Source: SAR116 cluster bacterium
Lineage (GTDB): Bacteria; Pseudomonadota; Alphaproteobacteria; Puniceispirillales; Puniceispirillaceae
Assembly: GCA_004212735.1 (NCBI GenBank)
Contig: SHBD01000009.1
Location: forward strand, 36,522-100,521
DNA length: 64,000 nucleotides
Direction: 5' to 3'
A program made the translations under genes and the position numbers. Position 1 is the stretch's first letter. Every line of letters starts with the position of its first letter. Below, one piece after another: positions 44,619-52,966 of the stretch. The notes under the pieces were generated by a model. The model was not told the origin of the DNA. It saw only the letters and a program-made list of their open reading frames with translations, and did not search any database.

Positions 44619-44933
44619 CTATGATTTGCGGCCGATAGTGCCTGACACCTCGGCACCCAGCTCGATGACCAGCGAATTGGTTTTCAAATCGCCATCAATT
44701 GCAGCGGTAGAACCGATATTCAACTCCTCTGTGGTCAACTTGCCCTTGAAATTGCCAGACAGCTCGACCTTGGCAGCGTTGATTTGCCCGTCAAACATGC
44801 CAGAGGCATCGAGAATGACCTCGATGGCATTAATCTCACCCTTGAAATGGCCAGCGATCAGAACCGGTGACTGGCCCGCATCGAGCTTGCCTTCCATGAT
44901 CATGCCTTCGGTGATTGTGGTGTAAGATTCCAT
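44619..44933 (-). CDS. Bactofilin 3 (polymer-forming cytoskeletal protein)
   Basis: A 104-aa beta-helix protein, nearly all repeats of the type GxF/L-G-x-I/L: VLIAGHFKGEINAIEVI, GMFDGQINAAKVELSGNFKGKL and IDGDLKTNSLVIELG. Bactofilins polymerise without nucleotides into filaments under the membrane that localise cell-wall enzymes. It is last of three bactofilin genes on the minus strand, 66 bases after the second. It lacks a long tail at either end. Confidence 0.9.
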   Translation of the reverse strand: MESYTTITEGMIMEGKLDAGQSPVLIAGHFKGEINAIEVILDASGMFDGQINAAKVELSGNFKGKLTTEELNIGSTAAIDGDLKTNSLVIELGAEVSGTIGRKS

Positions 44934-44999
44934 TGTCCTTGATCCTTTTTGTAAAGCCAGCGATCAGTCGCAACCGCCAGGGCTATAATGTGAGCGATG

Positions 45000-45392
45000 C
45001 TATTGCTTGGCCTCAGGTTCGGCGTCAGCCTCGGCCACAGGCTCTTCGGCCTCGGACTCACCCGCCACAACTGGATCTTCCCAATTGTGAACAACACGGC
45101 AATTCAGTGCCGCACCACGGTCCATCTGCAATGACTGATAATGAATTTCCCCAGCGATCTGCGCGGTCTGGGTTGCCCAGATGCTGCCAGCGCGCATCGT
45201 GCCATCATAGCTGCCGCCAATCACCACAAGATCAGAATTGACCTCACCAACAAATTTGCCCGATGCCCCGATCGACAGCTTTTCAGCCTTCAAATCTGCC
45301 TCGACAACACCTTCAATCTCAATTGATTTCACATTTGAGATGGTGCCTACGAATTTGGCGTCGGCACCGATCACTGCTTTTGACTTATCCAT
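45000..45392 (-). CDS. Bactofilin 2 with acidic tail
   Basis: A 130-aa bactofilin: the core AVIGADAKFVGTISNVKSIE followed by VEADLKAEKLSIGASGKFVG and the IGGSYDGTMRAGSIWATQTA region. The C-terminal 30 residues are an acidic Glu/Ala-rich tail that may be a binding arm. Start at 45392 (MDKSKAV), preceded by GGGAGA; seven further codons upstream are open. It is the middle of the three-gene set. Confidence 0.9.
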   Translation of the reverse strand: MDKSKAVIGADAKFVGTISNVKSIEIEGVVEADLKAEKLSIGASGKFVGEVNSDLVVIGGSYDGTMRAGSIWATQTAQIAGEIHYQSLQMDRGAALNCRVVHNWEDPVVAGESEAEEPVAEADAEPEAKQ

Positions 45393-45465
45393 CTGCTTTT
45401 CTCCCTGCTTCAAGCATGGGTTGGTGATCTCTTGCGCTCACCAGCCTACAATTACTGCTCCAACA

Positions 45466-45828
45466 TTAACTTGATGATTTGGATTTCCTGCGTTTATTGA
45501 AGCGCGCCGCCACATGCGCACCTGCCTCAACCTCGATGCCGGTGCATTTCAAATCTCCCTCGAAATGAGCCGTATCGAGTATCTGCACCCGATCGGAAAC
45601 GACATCGCCTTTGACATTACCTGCGATCACCGCTTCTGTTGTGTTCAATGAACCAGTTAAGGTTGCATTATTTTCCACAACAAGGTTTCTACAGTTGATG
45701 TCTCCATCAACAATGCCAGCTAAAATAATGTCTCCAGAGGATGTGACAGAGCCGGTGATTCGCATGTCTTCGTCGATGAGCGACGCAGTGGCTTCTTCAC
45801 CCTCTTCTTTTTTTCCTTTTTCAAACAA
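45466..45828 (-). CDS. Bactofilin 1, TTG start
   Basis: A 120-aa bactofilin (DMRITGSVTSSGDIILAGIV, DGDINCRNLVVENNATLTGS, VIAGNVKGDVVSDRVQI) with a basic C-terminus (RFNKRRKSKSSS) and a charged N-terminus. The start is TTG, six bases after a perfect AGGAGG; no ATG fits. A weak start codon with a very strong ribosome-binding site suggests controlled dosage. It is the first gene of the three, divergent from the tail-anchored protein/M23 unit 184 bases away. Confidence 0.9.
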   Translation of the reverse strand: MFEKGKKEEGEEATASLIDEDMRITGSVTSSGDIILAGIVDGDINCRNLVVENNATLTGSLNTTEAVIAGNVKGDVVSDRVQILDTAHFEGDLKCTGIEVEAGAHVAARFNKRRKSKSSS

Positions 45829-46012
45829 AATATCCTCCTGAATTTACTTGGCAAATTATTCAGCGGGAAAATTTTTCAACTTCCTTGCGCTGAACGGTAA
45901 CAAATTTAGCGTACAGTCGTTACCTATAGTGTACCTGCTTGTTGCATAAATACGATCTTTCTTATGAACGACAAGACGCCAATTTAGTTAAGTTGAGGTT
46001 CCGGACCCCACC

Positions 46013-46387
46013 ATGGCCGATGATGTAGTTGATATCCGCAAGCGCATCGAGGAAATCCGCAACGAGGTTTCCACGGCAATGGCCTCAAACCGGGCAACAG
46101 CCATTGATGCCAAGCCAGCCGGTGAAATTGCCGAATTCTCGGTGCCAGGTGTCACCGCGCCACTCGGCAACCCGACGGCAGGCAGCGTCCAGCAACAACA
46201 GGCGGTGATGGCTGACGAGGCGTTGCTTCTCGACACCAAGGCCGGACTTGAGGAAGCGCTGAAGCTGCCTTCCTTCCAGTTGAATGTTCGCAACCAGAAC
46301 ACCAATCGCTATCTGATTGTCATCCTGATCGCACAATTGGTGACAAATATCGCGCTGATTGGCATTCTCTGGACCAAGCTCGGTTAG
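46013..46387 (+). CDS. Unrecognised tail-anchored protein
   Basis: A 124-aa protein: N-terminal helix (VVDIRKRIEEIRNEVSTAM), a variable middle with QQQQ, and one C-terminal membrane span (YLIVILIAQLVTNIALIGIL), giving a tail-anchored topology. It is three bases upstream of the M23 peptidase gene and opposite the bactofilins, so a role in the same wall-shaping machinery is likely. I do not recognise the family. Confidence 0.75.
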   Translation: MADDVVDIRKRIEEIRNEVSTAMASNRATAIDAKPAGEIAEFSVPGVTAPLGNPTAGSVQQQQAVMADEALLLDTKAGLEEALKLPSFQLNVRNQNTNRYLIVILIAQLVTNIALIGILWTKLG

Positions 46388-46390
46388 ATC

Positions 46391-48007
46391 ATGCGCGCGG
46401 TTGTTGGCAGGTTCTTGAGCAGGATCAAACCACCGGTTCTTCGATCCAATGACCCGCAGACACCTTTTAAGACGCGTGGACGTCACTGGGTGCTCGAGGA
46501 GACGCGGTTTCTGCTACTGACACGGCGTGGCCCCATCGAAATTGTCGTCAAGCCAACCTATGTCTTTGCTGCCGCTTTCGTTGGGCTTGTCGGTGCTGGC
46601 GTGATCGCCGCAACAACCCTGTTCATTGGCTATAAATCGGTTGAGGTGGTCAGCAATGACACGATCTCCACCGCCGAGGCAAGTGTCCCACTCACCGAAA
46701 CGCTCACCGACCCGATCGATATCGGCCAGGATTTCATGCCGCTGGCCAATGCCAATGAAGGCTTCGATGACGATGTCACCGGCCAGTCAATGCTGCTGGC
46801 CTATGAAACCAGCATGGAGAATGATCTCGATGCCAAGCTGGCACCCGGGCCTGACAGCCCCGCCCCGGTCATGCCGAGTGGCAGCAAGACCGATGGCGAG
46901 GACAGCCAGATCGCAGCTACCGTTATCGGGGATAAGGGTGTCACCAGCGTTGCGCTGCAGGGGCCATTCGCACCCAGTGCAGCGGCGCCTGCGCTTGCTG
47001 AAATGGCCGCTTTGAGCGCCGCAGCTCCCCCATCACCCCAGAGCGCGGCAAGCACCCCACAGGAAATTACCACTGATGTGGGCACTGACGCCGAGGCCGA
47101 GAATGATGTCAATCCCGAGGCGGTGGCGATGATCGGATCAACCGCGCCGACCGCAACGGACGCGTTGATGGCGATGTTGAAAGCGCCCTTTTCCAGTCCC
47201 TTCAAAAGTTCGATCCGGCCCTGGGTGGAGTCTGATGAAAGACGCCCACAGAACGATGAAGTGGAAACAGAAACCGTGCTGGCACCGGGCGGTGCCATCA
47301 CCATTGCGCTGAACCCCGGCAGGATTGCCGCAATGGAACCGTTTGCGCCTGACAGCGACATACCCGTGGTCACGCCAGCGGTGCGCCAGCTTAAAATGCT
47401 GCGGTCCATGGCGCGGGAGGTCAGGTCAATCAGGACGCATATGACAGGCCTGGGCATCGCCGATAGCTATCTGCCGCCAGCCACCGCCTGGGATCAGCAG
47501 ATTGCCGACACTGATTTCGCCTCGCTCACCATGGCGCTCGAGTCGCATCGTTCCGCATTGAACAGGGTGCCGCTAAAACCACCCATGCTGTATTTCTACA
47601 TCTCCAGCAGCTATGGCAAGCGCAAGCATCCGGTAACAGGCCAGATACGCCAGCATCATGGCATTGATCTAGCCGGCACCTGGCAGGAGGAGGTTCACGC
47701 CTCGGCTCCGGGAACGATTATCCATGCTGGCAAGATGGGGTCCTTTGGCAATGTCGTTCGGATCAGACACGCCTATGACATCACCACCACCTACGCGCAT
47801 CTTTCACGCATTCTGGTGAACAAGGGGGCCGACGTGACGCATGGGACGGTTATTGGCAAGATGGGACGCACGGGCCGCGTGGATGGTGCCCATTTGCATT
47901 ATGAAATCCGCATCGGACGAAAATCGCTGAACCCACAGACATTTTTCAATATTGGTAACCGCATCGGCATTGGCGGCGCACTGACCCAGATTTCATCTGC
48001 AGATTGA
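46391..48007 (+). CDS. M23 (LytM) metallo-endopeptidase, membrane-anchored
   Basis: A 538-aa envelope protein: cytoplasmic N-terminus, one membrane span (about residues 58-82), a long low-complexity Ala/Pro/Glu linker (about 90-330), and a C-terminal LytM domain with zinc ligands in HHGIDLAG (about 422-427) and HLHYEI (about 501-506) plus YAHLS. All ligands are present, so it should cut peptidoglycan cross-bridges. Bactofilin genes next to M23 peptidase genes are a known pairing, and the peptidase is held in place by the filament. Coupled to the tail-anchored protein gene. Confidence 0.92.
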   Translation: MRAVVGRFLSRIKPPVLRSNDPQTPFKTRGRHWVLEETRFLLLTRRGPIEIVVKPTYVFAAAFVGLVGAGVIAATTLFIGYKSVEVVSNDTISTAEASVPLTETLTDPIDIGQDFMPLANANEGFDDDVTGQSMLLAYETSMENDLDAKLAPGPDSPAPVMPSGSKTDGEDSQIAATVIGDKGVTSVALQGPFAPSAAAPALAEMAALSAAAPPSPQSAASTPQEITTDVGTDAEAENDVNPEAVAMIGSTAPTATDALMAMLKAPFSSPFKSSIRPWVESDERRPQNDEVETETVLAPGGAITIALNPGRIAAMEPFAPDSDIPVVTPAVRQLKMLRSMAREVRSIRTHMTGLGIADSYLPPATAWDQQIADTDFASLTMALESHRSALNRVPLKPPMLYFYISSSYGKRKHPVTGQIRQHHGIDLAGTWQEEVHASAPGTIIHAGKMGSFGNVVRIRHAYDITTTYAHLSRILVNKGADVTHGTVIGKMGRTGRVDGAHLHYEIRIGRKSLNPQTFFNIGNRIGIGGALTQISSAD

Positions 48008-48113
48008 TCGGGCAGGCTAATATTCCCCGCCGCCAGGTCGTTTACATCAAGATAGCGTTTTTTCCGCGCGGCCGGCAGGGCCGCAGCAGCAGTTCAAGGC
48101 ATGGCAGAGAGAT

Positions 48114-48584
48114 ATGAGGGCTTCACAGCAGATCACACAGCAGAGCATGGATCGGATCATGGGTCAGATCAGGGCGCGAACCACTTTGATGGTGGCAGCC
48201 GGAATGTGGCTGGGCCTGTCGGCATGCGAGCTGTATGTGGTGGATCATGCGGGCCAGTTGCCACCGCAGGTGGTGCAGTCGGCTCTTTCAACTGAGCCAA
48301 AGCCAGAACCGCTGCCGGGAAGTGATCTGGTGGTTTTCATGGACAGCACCACGGCACAGCTGGCGGGTTGCAGGGCCATTTCCAACATCAGATTTTCACA
48401 CAATGGCAGCTATGGCGATGGCTTGACGCTCCTGCGCAACGCCGCCATCCAGATCAATGCCAATCGCATGGTGCCGATCCGGCTGCTGGAAAATGTCGAG
48501 AACAGCGGCGGGCCACATCTCTATCAGGTTAAACTGATGCGGTGCCCGGAGCCAGAAACACAGGGAACAGAAGCCAATGGGTGA
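48114..48584 (+). CDS. Predicted lipoprotein, RcsF/DUF4156-like
   Basis: A 156-aa protein with a late lipoprotein signal (MVAAGMWLGLSAC, the Cys about residue 38) if the first ATG is used; ATG 48147 or 48162 would give a more usual signal length. The mature domain has GC-x-AISNIRFSHNG, LTLLRNAAIQINANRMVPI and a final Cys, a pattern like the DUF4156/RcsF-type small envelope lipoproteins with a disulfide. It overlaps the next gene by eight bases. Confidence 0.65.
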   Translation: MRASQQITQQSMDRIMGQIRARTTLMVAAGMWLGLSACELYVVDHAGQLPPQVVQSALSTEPKPEPLPGSDLVVFMDSTTAQLAGCRAISNIRFSHNGSYGDGLTLLRNAAIQINANRMVPIRLLENVENSGGPHLYQVKLMRCPEPETQGTEANG

Positions 48585-48870
48585 CGTTATCTATCTGCCA
48601 ACCACCAAAAAGGGTGCTGATCTGTCCGTTGGCGATTATCCGTCTCTAACAAGAGAAGAGGTGCGCCGGCTTGAGACCATCCGTGACAATATTGAGCAAT
48701 TGCTGAATATGGTCTCCGGTATCCGCAACGATCCCGAGGCGGTGGCGTTGGCCGCCGGACGTTATGGGCTGATGCGAATGTATCAGCTTCAGGGCCGCGC
48801 AGCAGTGATGGCGTTTGCCAATCGTTGCGTTGAAACAGCTGAAATCGCTGAAGATTTGCAAAAATCTTAG
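48577..48870 (+). CDS. Unrecognised 97-aa helical protein
   Basis: A small soluble protein that begins MGDVIYLPTTKKG and continues in amphipathic helices (LTREEVRRLETIRDNIEQLL, then AAGRYGLMRMYQLQGRA). No cysteine-rich site or membrane segment after the start. Overlap with the preceding lipoprotein gene indicates co-translation. Family not recognised. Confidence 0.7.
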   Translation: MGDVIYLPTTKKGADLSVGDYPSLTREEVRRLETIRDNIEQLLNMVSGIRNDPEAVALAAGRYGLMRMYQLQGRAAVMAFANRCVETAEIAEDLQKS

Positions 48871-48952
48871 CCAAACCCTTCCGCAATCAAAGGTCCGGCT
48901 GTTATCCTCTGGGTAATTGCGGTGGCACTATCGTATGCGGGGGAAGTGGGAA

Positions 48953-49861
48953 ATGGTCAAAAGAAAGCGCGTTCTCGAGGTATTGAGCCGGTCAAGTGGT
49001 GAAGATCGCGTCAGCAGATGGTGTGATCATTTTCTGGCGACGCTCATCCTGTTGAACCTGTTGGCGGTCTCTCTGGAGTCGATCGACAGTCTGAGTCGGG
49101 ATTATGGCCTGCTCTTCATGCTGTTTGAAATTTTTTCGGTAACGGTCTTCGGTATAGAGTATGTGCTGCGGATATGGGCAGTGGCCGACAATGAGACAAG
49201 CCGCTATAAAACCGCCACCGGACGGCGGCTGGATTATGTGTTCAGCTTTACCGGTCTGATTGATTTGATTGCCATTCTGCCCTCGATTCTGCCCCTGTTT
49301 CTGGGGCAGGTCGATCTGCGCTGGCTGCGGGTGCTGCGCCTGGTCCGGCTGCTCAAGATCTCGCATTATTCATCCGCGCTGGAAGATCTGTTTTCGGCCA
49401 TTCGTGCCGAGAAAGCCGCCTTTGGCGCGGCACTCTATCTGTTTTGTATCGCGCTGTTTGTATCCAGCTCATTGATGTATGTCGTCGAGAATACGGTGCA
49501 GCCTGAACATTTCTCATCGATCCCGACGACAATGTGGTGGTCGCTCATCACCTTGACGACAGTTGGTTATGGCGATGTCTCGCCGCTGACGCCGATCGGC
49601 AAGCTGGTGGGCGCGTTTACCGCCATCATGGGCGTCTGTGTTGTGGCGCTGCTGACCGGCATCGTCGCCACCGCTTTTGCCAACCAGATTTCCAAGCGGC
49701 ATGATCTGCTCGAAGCGGAGATCGTGACCGCGCTGAAGGACGGCATCATCAATGAGGAGGAGATGCAGAAAATCACCCAGATGCAGGATGAGCTTGGCAT
49801 GTCCGAGGAACACACCAAGGCGATGATCGAATTGCTGCGCGACCGTCACCACAGCAATTAG
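48953..49861 (+). CDS. Voltage-gated potassium channel
   Basis: A 302-aa Kv-type channel: six membrane spans, an S4-like helix with spaced arginines (RWLRVLRLVRLLKI), pore helix and selectivity filter TTVGYGD, and a soluble C-terminal helix (about 60 residues) but no cyclic-nucleotide domain. ATG 48953 (MVKRKRV) is chosen; the 12 codons upstream are not channel-like. Two small cNMP-fold proteins are encoded next, 104 bases downstream. Confidence 0.93.
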   Translation: MVKRKRVLEVLSRSSGEDRVSRWCDHFLATLILLNLLAVSLESIDSLSRDYGLLFMLFEIFSVTVFGIEYVLRIWAVADNETSRYKTATGRRLDYVFSFTGLIDLIAILPSILPLFLGQVDLRWLRVLRLVRLLKISHYSSALEDLFSAIRAEKAAFGAALYLFCIALFVSSSLMYVVENTVQPEHFSSIPTTMWWSLITLTTVGYGDVSPLTPIGKLVGAFTAIMGVCVVALLTGIVATAFANQISKRHDLLEAEIVTALKDGIINEEEMQKITQMQDELGMSEEHTKAMIELLRDRHHSN

Positions 49862-49964
49862 CGGCGGCGAAAAAAACGCCAGAAACTGCTGAAAACTGCT
49901 GGAAGTTGGCACGCCGGGCTAACATTCTGTGCGCCATGTCGTCCATGGTTAGAGGAGATGCAAC

Positions 49965-50375
49965 ATGCAGGCCGACCTTTTGCCGTTCATTGACTGGAGC
50001 TATCATCCGCGCCAGATCATCGCACCAGAGGCCAGGATCATCACAACCGGTGATCCGACTGACATGCTGTTCCTGCTTGAGGAGGGTGAGGCGCTGGCAC
50101 CAAACGCTGCACGGCGCGGGCAGCACCATCCGGCAGACGCAGCCGGTGCGGATGATATTGCCTATGCGGCAGGGGCTTTTTTGTCACTGCTGGAAATGCT
50201 GTCGCTAAATGCCTATCGGCATGATGTGCTGGCGCGTGAGGAGTGCCGCGTGATCGGCATCAACAGGCAGGAGATCAAGGCCATGTGGGACCGCGACAAC
50301 CGGCTGGCGTGGCCGTTATCCTGTTCGATTGCCGCTACCATCACACAGCGCCGCCAGACCCGGTTCCTGATGTAG
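49965..50375 (+). CDS. Stand-alone cNMP-binding-fold protein A
   Basis: A 136-aa protein that looks like one CRP-type beta-roll without any DNA-binding domain: ITTGDPTDMLFLLEEGEA, a phosphate-cassette-like AGAFLSLLEMLSLNAYRHD and VIGINRQEIKAMW. The cassette arginine is shifted by one and the segment is loose, so nucleotide binding is uncertain. It starts after GAGGAG and is three bases ahead of a second protein of the same kind. Confidence 0.65.
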   Translation: MQADLLPFIDWSYHPRQIIAPEARIITTGDPTDMLFLLEEGEALAPNAARRGQHHPADAAGADDIAYAAGAFLSLLEMLSLNAYRHDVLAREECRVIGINRQEIKAMWDRDNRLAWPLSCSIAATITQRRQTRFLM

Positions 50376-50378
50376 ATT

Positions 50379-50702
50379 ATGCCTCAGAACAGCACATACA
50401 TCAGATTGTTCCATGGCGAGGCCCTGTTCCGCGTGGGACAGATGGCGCGGGAATTTTACATGGTCAAATCGGGAGCCATCTATATTCTCGATGAAAAAGG
50501 CGTTGTCGCGCTGAAACAATTTCATGCGGGCGAGCTGTTTGGCATCCCGGAAGTGCTGGCGCAGGGGCAATGGGCGAATACCGCAATCGCCAACGGCATC
50601 ACCGTGCTGACACGTTTTGACGCCTCGCATCTGTTCCGCTCACTCGACCAGATGCCCGAGACGCAGAGCGATTTCATCCGTCATATCGCCAGCCTTGCCT
50701 GA
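50379..50702 (+). CDS. Stand-alone cNMP-binding-fold protein B
   Basis: A 107-aa single beta-roll of the CRP/cNMP type: GEALFRVGQMAREFYMVKSGAI split over two strands, GELFGIPEVLAQ, then ITVLTRFDASHLFRSL. In the phosphate-binding cassette the Arg that contacts the phosphate appears replaced by Trp (QGQWANTAIA), so cAMP binding is doubtful. Three bases downstream of protein A, it may form a hetero-pair with it. Confidence 0.7.
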   Translation: MPQNSTYIRLFHGEALFRVGQMAREFYMVKSGAIYILDEKGVVALKQFHAGELFGIPEVLAQGQWANTAIANGITVLTRFDASHLFRSLDQMPETQSDFIRHIASLA

Positions 50703-50710
50703 CATGCCTG

Positions 50711-50771
50711 ATTTATCGTGACATTTATCGTCACTGATAAGCTGTCCGGCACGCCTAATGGCACGATAAAT
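50711..50771. promoter_or_regulatory. Operator-like repeats ATTTATCGTG
   Basis: Two direct copies, ATTTATCGTG (50711-50720) and ATTTATCGTC (50723-50732), and one inverted copy CACGATAAAT (50762-50771) flank 30 bases of presumed promoter ahead of the small gene at 50807. The geometry suggests a regulator or a switchable mRNA hairpin. Confidence 0.45.
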
Positions 50772-50806
50772 GCAAAAACCACCATAACAGACCGAAGGAG
50801 GTTATG

Positions 50807-51007
50807 GTGAAGCAGACAATTAATCAGAATTTCAGCGCACAGAGCACCCACGAGCCAGCTATCTCACTTGCCGAGCTGTTTGCAGGCAAGACATTGGCCA
50901 ACAGCGGCGCCCCAGCCATTCCGGCGATTGAGATTGTGCATTATGATCATGATGACAAGCGCAGCAGCTGCGATGTGATTCCACTGAGCGCCTTTGCCAT
51001 TCACTAG
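50807..51007 (+). CDS. Unrecognised 66-aa protein
   Basis: A short acidic-to-neutral protein (VKQTINQNFSAQSTHE, then ISLAELFAGKTLA and AIEIVHYDHDDKRSS). AGGAGG at 50796-50801 is five bases from GTG 50807 and only two from ATG 50804, so GTG is the better start. It has one Cys and no membrane span. The 3' end, stop included, is part of an 18-bp duplication. The family is not recognised. Confidence 0.6.
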   Translation: MKQTINQNFSAQSTHEPAISLAELFAGKTLANSGAPAIPAIEIVHYDHDDKRSSCDVIPLSAFAIH

Positions 51008-51026
51008 ACCTTTGCCACTCACCAAT
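50991..51026 (+). repeat. 2 x 18-bp duplication across a stop codon
   Basis: CCTTTGCCATTCACTAGA (50991-51008) is followed by CCTTTGCCACTCACCAAT (51009-51026). The first unit includes the stop codon of the 66-aa ORF. Confidence 0.85.
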
Positions 51027-51134
51027 GAGACAGCCATTGGCGGTATATGGAGCCAGCCGCCACTGAATCACTATGTGGAGTCATCATGTGGTGGCATTAC
51101 GCAAATAGGCCAAGGCGGAAAGATAGAGACCGGA

Positions 51135-52634
51135 TCAGCCAGCCATATTGAGGCGGGCACGACGCCGACGCTCCGATGATGACGGAATGCGCAGCATATC
51201 ACGATATTTGGCAACCGTCCGGCGGGCAAGCTTCACACCCTTTTCGGAAACCATCGCGGCAATCGCATCGTCACTCAACGGCTTGCCGGCAGGCTCTGCC
51301 TCGACAATTGATTTGATCATATCACGCACCGCACCGGCAGCCTTGCTGTCGCCATCATCACTGGCGGCAATGGACACACTGAACAGTGATTTCATTGGGA
51401 AGCTGCCTTTTGGTGTGGCGATCATCAGGCCGCTGGTCACGCGGCTGACAGTGCTTTCATGCATGCCGACAGCCTCAGCGACATTCTTCAGCGACAATGG
51501 CTTCAACGCGGACAGGCCATGGGTCAAAAACTCGGCCTGACGGGCAACAATCTCGGCGCTGATCTTCAAGGTCGTGCTGTTACGCTGTTCGAGGGCGCGG
51601 CGCAGCCAGCGGGCTGAACCCAGGGCCTCGTTCGCATAAGATTTTTCTTCCTCGTTTTTGGCGCGGCGGCTGGCGGCATTCACTTCCGAGGCGTAATCCT
51701 CGTTGATGACAAGTGATGGCAGAGTTGACCTGTTCAGATCAACGACCCAGCCCTCCATACCGCGGCTGACAATCACATCAGGAGCGCCAACACGAAGCGG
51801 CGCTGACTCGAATGCCTCGCCCGGCTTTGGGTTGAATTCGCGGATCTGTTTTAGGCAGACAGCAATTTCAGTGATATCGCATTTTGCCTTGCGCGCCAGA
51901 GCCTCAAGCTCACCGCGGCCCAGCAATTCGAGATTGGCGAGCACGACATCCATCTCCGCCGTCAGAACGGCACCCTCGCGCGCCTGTATGCGCAGACATT
52001 CAGCAAGATTGCGGGCAAAGACACCCTCTGGCTCCAGACGTTGGAGAATTTCCAGAACCGCCTCGGCCTCCTCGCATGAACAGCCGCATTTCCCAGCAAT
52101 ATCCTCAACCGTTTGACCAAGCCAGCCACTCGGCTCAAGTGAGTCGGCAAATTCATAGGCGATAAAACGCTGACGCGGGTCGAAGATGCTCAGATCAATC
52201 TGGCCAATGACAAATTCGGTCAGGGTCTCGGGCTGGTCGGGAATAAGATTGGCAAGGCTGTCCCAGTCGGTGTCACCGGTGGCAGCTGGCGCAGCGGCGC
52301 GGCCAAGGTCAAGTCCGTTCGATTCAAATCTGTTTTCAAAGTCACCATGCGCTGTCGGATCATCAGCCAGAGCCGCGCCCTCGCGCATGCCATCCGCCAG
52401 ATCAGCCGGGTTTGCCGTCTCAGCCTGCGTATCCCGTGCCTCAGGGGCGGGACGATCAGCATTGTCGGTCTTGGCTGTCTCCACTTCGAGAAATGGATTT
52501 TCAAGCGCCTGCTCCTCGAGAAAACTCTGGATATCGAGGTTCGTCATCTGCAGCAGTTTTATGGCCTGCTGTAGCTGTGGCGTCATGACAAGAGATTGCT
52601 TCTGCTTTACGCTCAATGATGGCATTAACTGCAT
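51135..52634 (-). CDS. rpoN: RNA polymerase sigma-54 factor
   Basis: RpoN directs polymerase to -24/-12 promoters and needs enhancer-binding ATPases. Visible: region I with SLVMTPQLQQAIKLLQMTN, acidic region II, the core-binding domain, HTH (SLKNVAEAVGMHESTVSRV) and the RpoN box ARRTVAKYRD near the C-terminus. At 499 aa it is normal. GGGAGA precedes the ATG. A matching sigma-54 promoter lies before motA 1.3 kb from its start, and flagellar genes fill the rest of the window. Confidence 0.97.
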   Translation of the reverse strand: MQLMPSLSVKQKQSLVMTPQLQQAIKLLQMTNLDIQSFLEEQALENPFLEVETAKTDNADRPAPEARDTQAETANPADLADGMREGAALADDPTAHGDFENRFESNGLDLGRAAAPAATGDTDWDSLANLIPDQPETLTEFVIGQIDLSIFDPRQRFIAYEFADSLEPSGWLGQTVEDIAGKCGCSCEEAEAVLEILQRLEPEGVFARNLAECLRIQAREGAVLTAEMDVVLANLELLGRGELEALARKAKCDITEIAVCLKQIREFNPKPGEAFESAPLRVGAPDVIVSRGMEGWVVDLNRSTLPSLVINEDYASEVNAASRRAKNEEEKSYANEALGSARWLRRALEQRNSTTLKISAEIVARQAEFLTHGLSALKPLSLKNVAEAVGMHESTVSRVTSGLMIATPKGSFPMKSLFSVSIAASDDGDSKAAGAVRDMIKSIVEAEPAGKPLSDDAIAAMVSEKGVKLARRTVAKYRDMLRIPSSSERRRRARLNMAG

Positions 52635-52966
52635 GGTTTTCTCCCTTAGTTGAGTTAACGATGAAGAAGAAAATTGCAGTTTGCAAAAAGACTATTTGAC
52701 GCCGGAGGGTGTCAGAATTTAGACGTTTTTATTGTTGTTTTTCAGATGGTTAATATTTCAGCTTTGAAGGAAACTGGCAAAGCGTCAACAAATGGACGTC
52801 AAAAACCGCCGAAAATAGAGGCAAAACGCCCTCTTGAACCCAGCCCGCTCGTTGGGATATCGTTCCTCTCACGTATAATGGCATGGCTATTGAATAACTG
52901 ATCTCACAATTACGGCCACGGGCACCTGCCCGGCTGGCCAGAGCAGGCGGAAAGGACAGAGACGCA
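52635..52966. other. Gap between rpoN and a small membrane ORF
   Basis: Holds the rpoN promoter region on the minus strand (not clearly resolved) and a plus-strand promoter (52851-52878). No gene is evident. Confidence 0.5.
52851..52878 (+). promoter_or_regulatory. Sigma-70-type promoter
   Basis: TTGGGA (52851-52856), 16-base spacer and a perfect TATAAT (52873-52878), directed at the small membrane ORF at 52967. Confidence 0.45.

Noticed and set aside
49900..49930. Sigma-54 promoter before the cNMP-fold gene
   Set aside because: TTGGCACG is present but the -12 TTGC element at the right spacing is missing.
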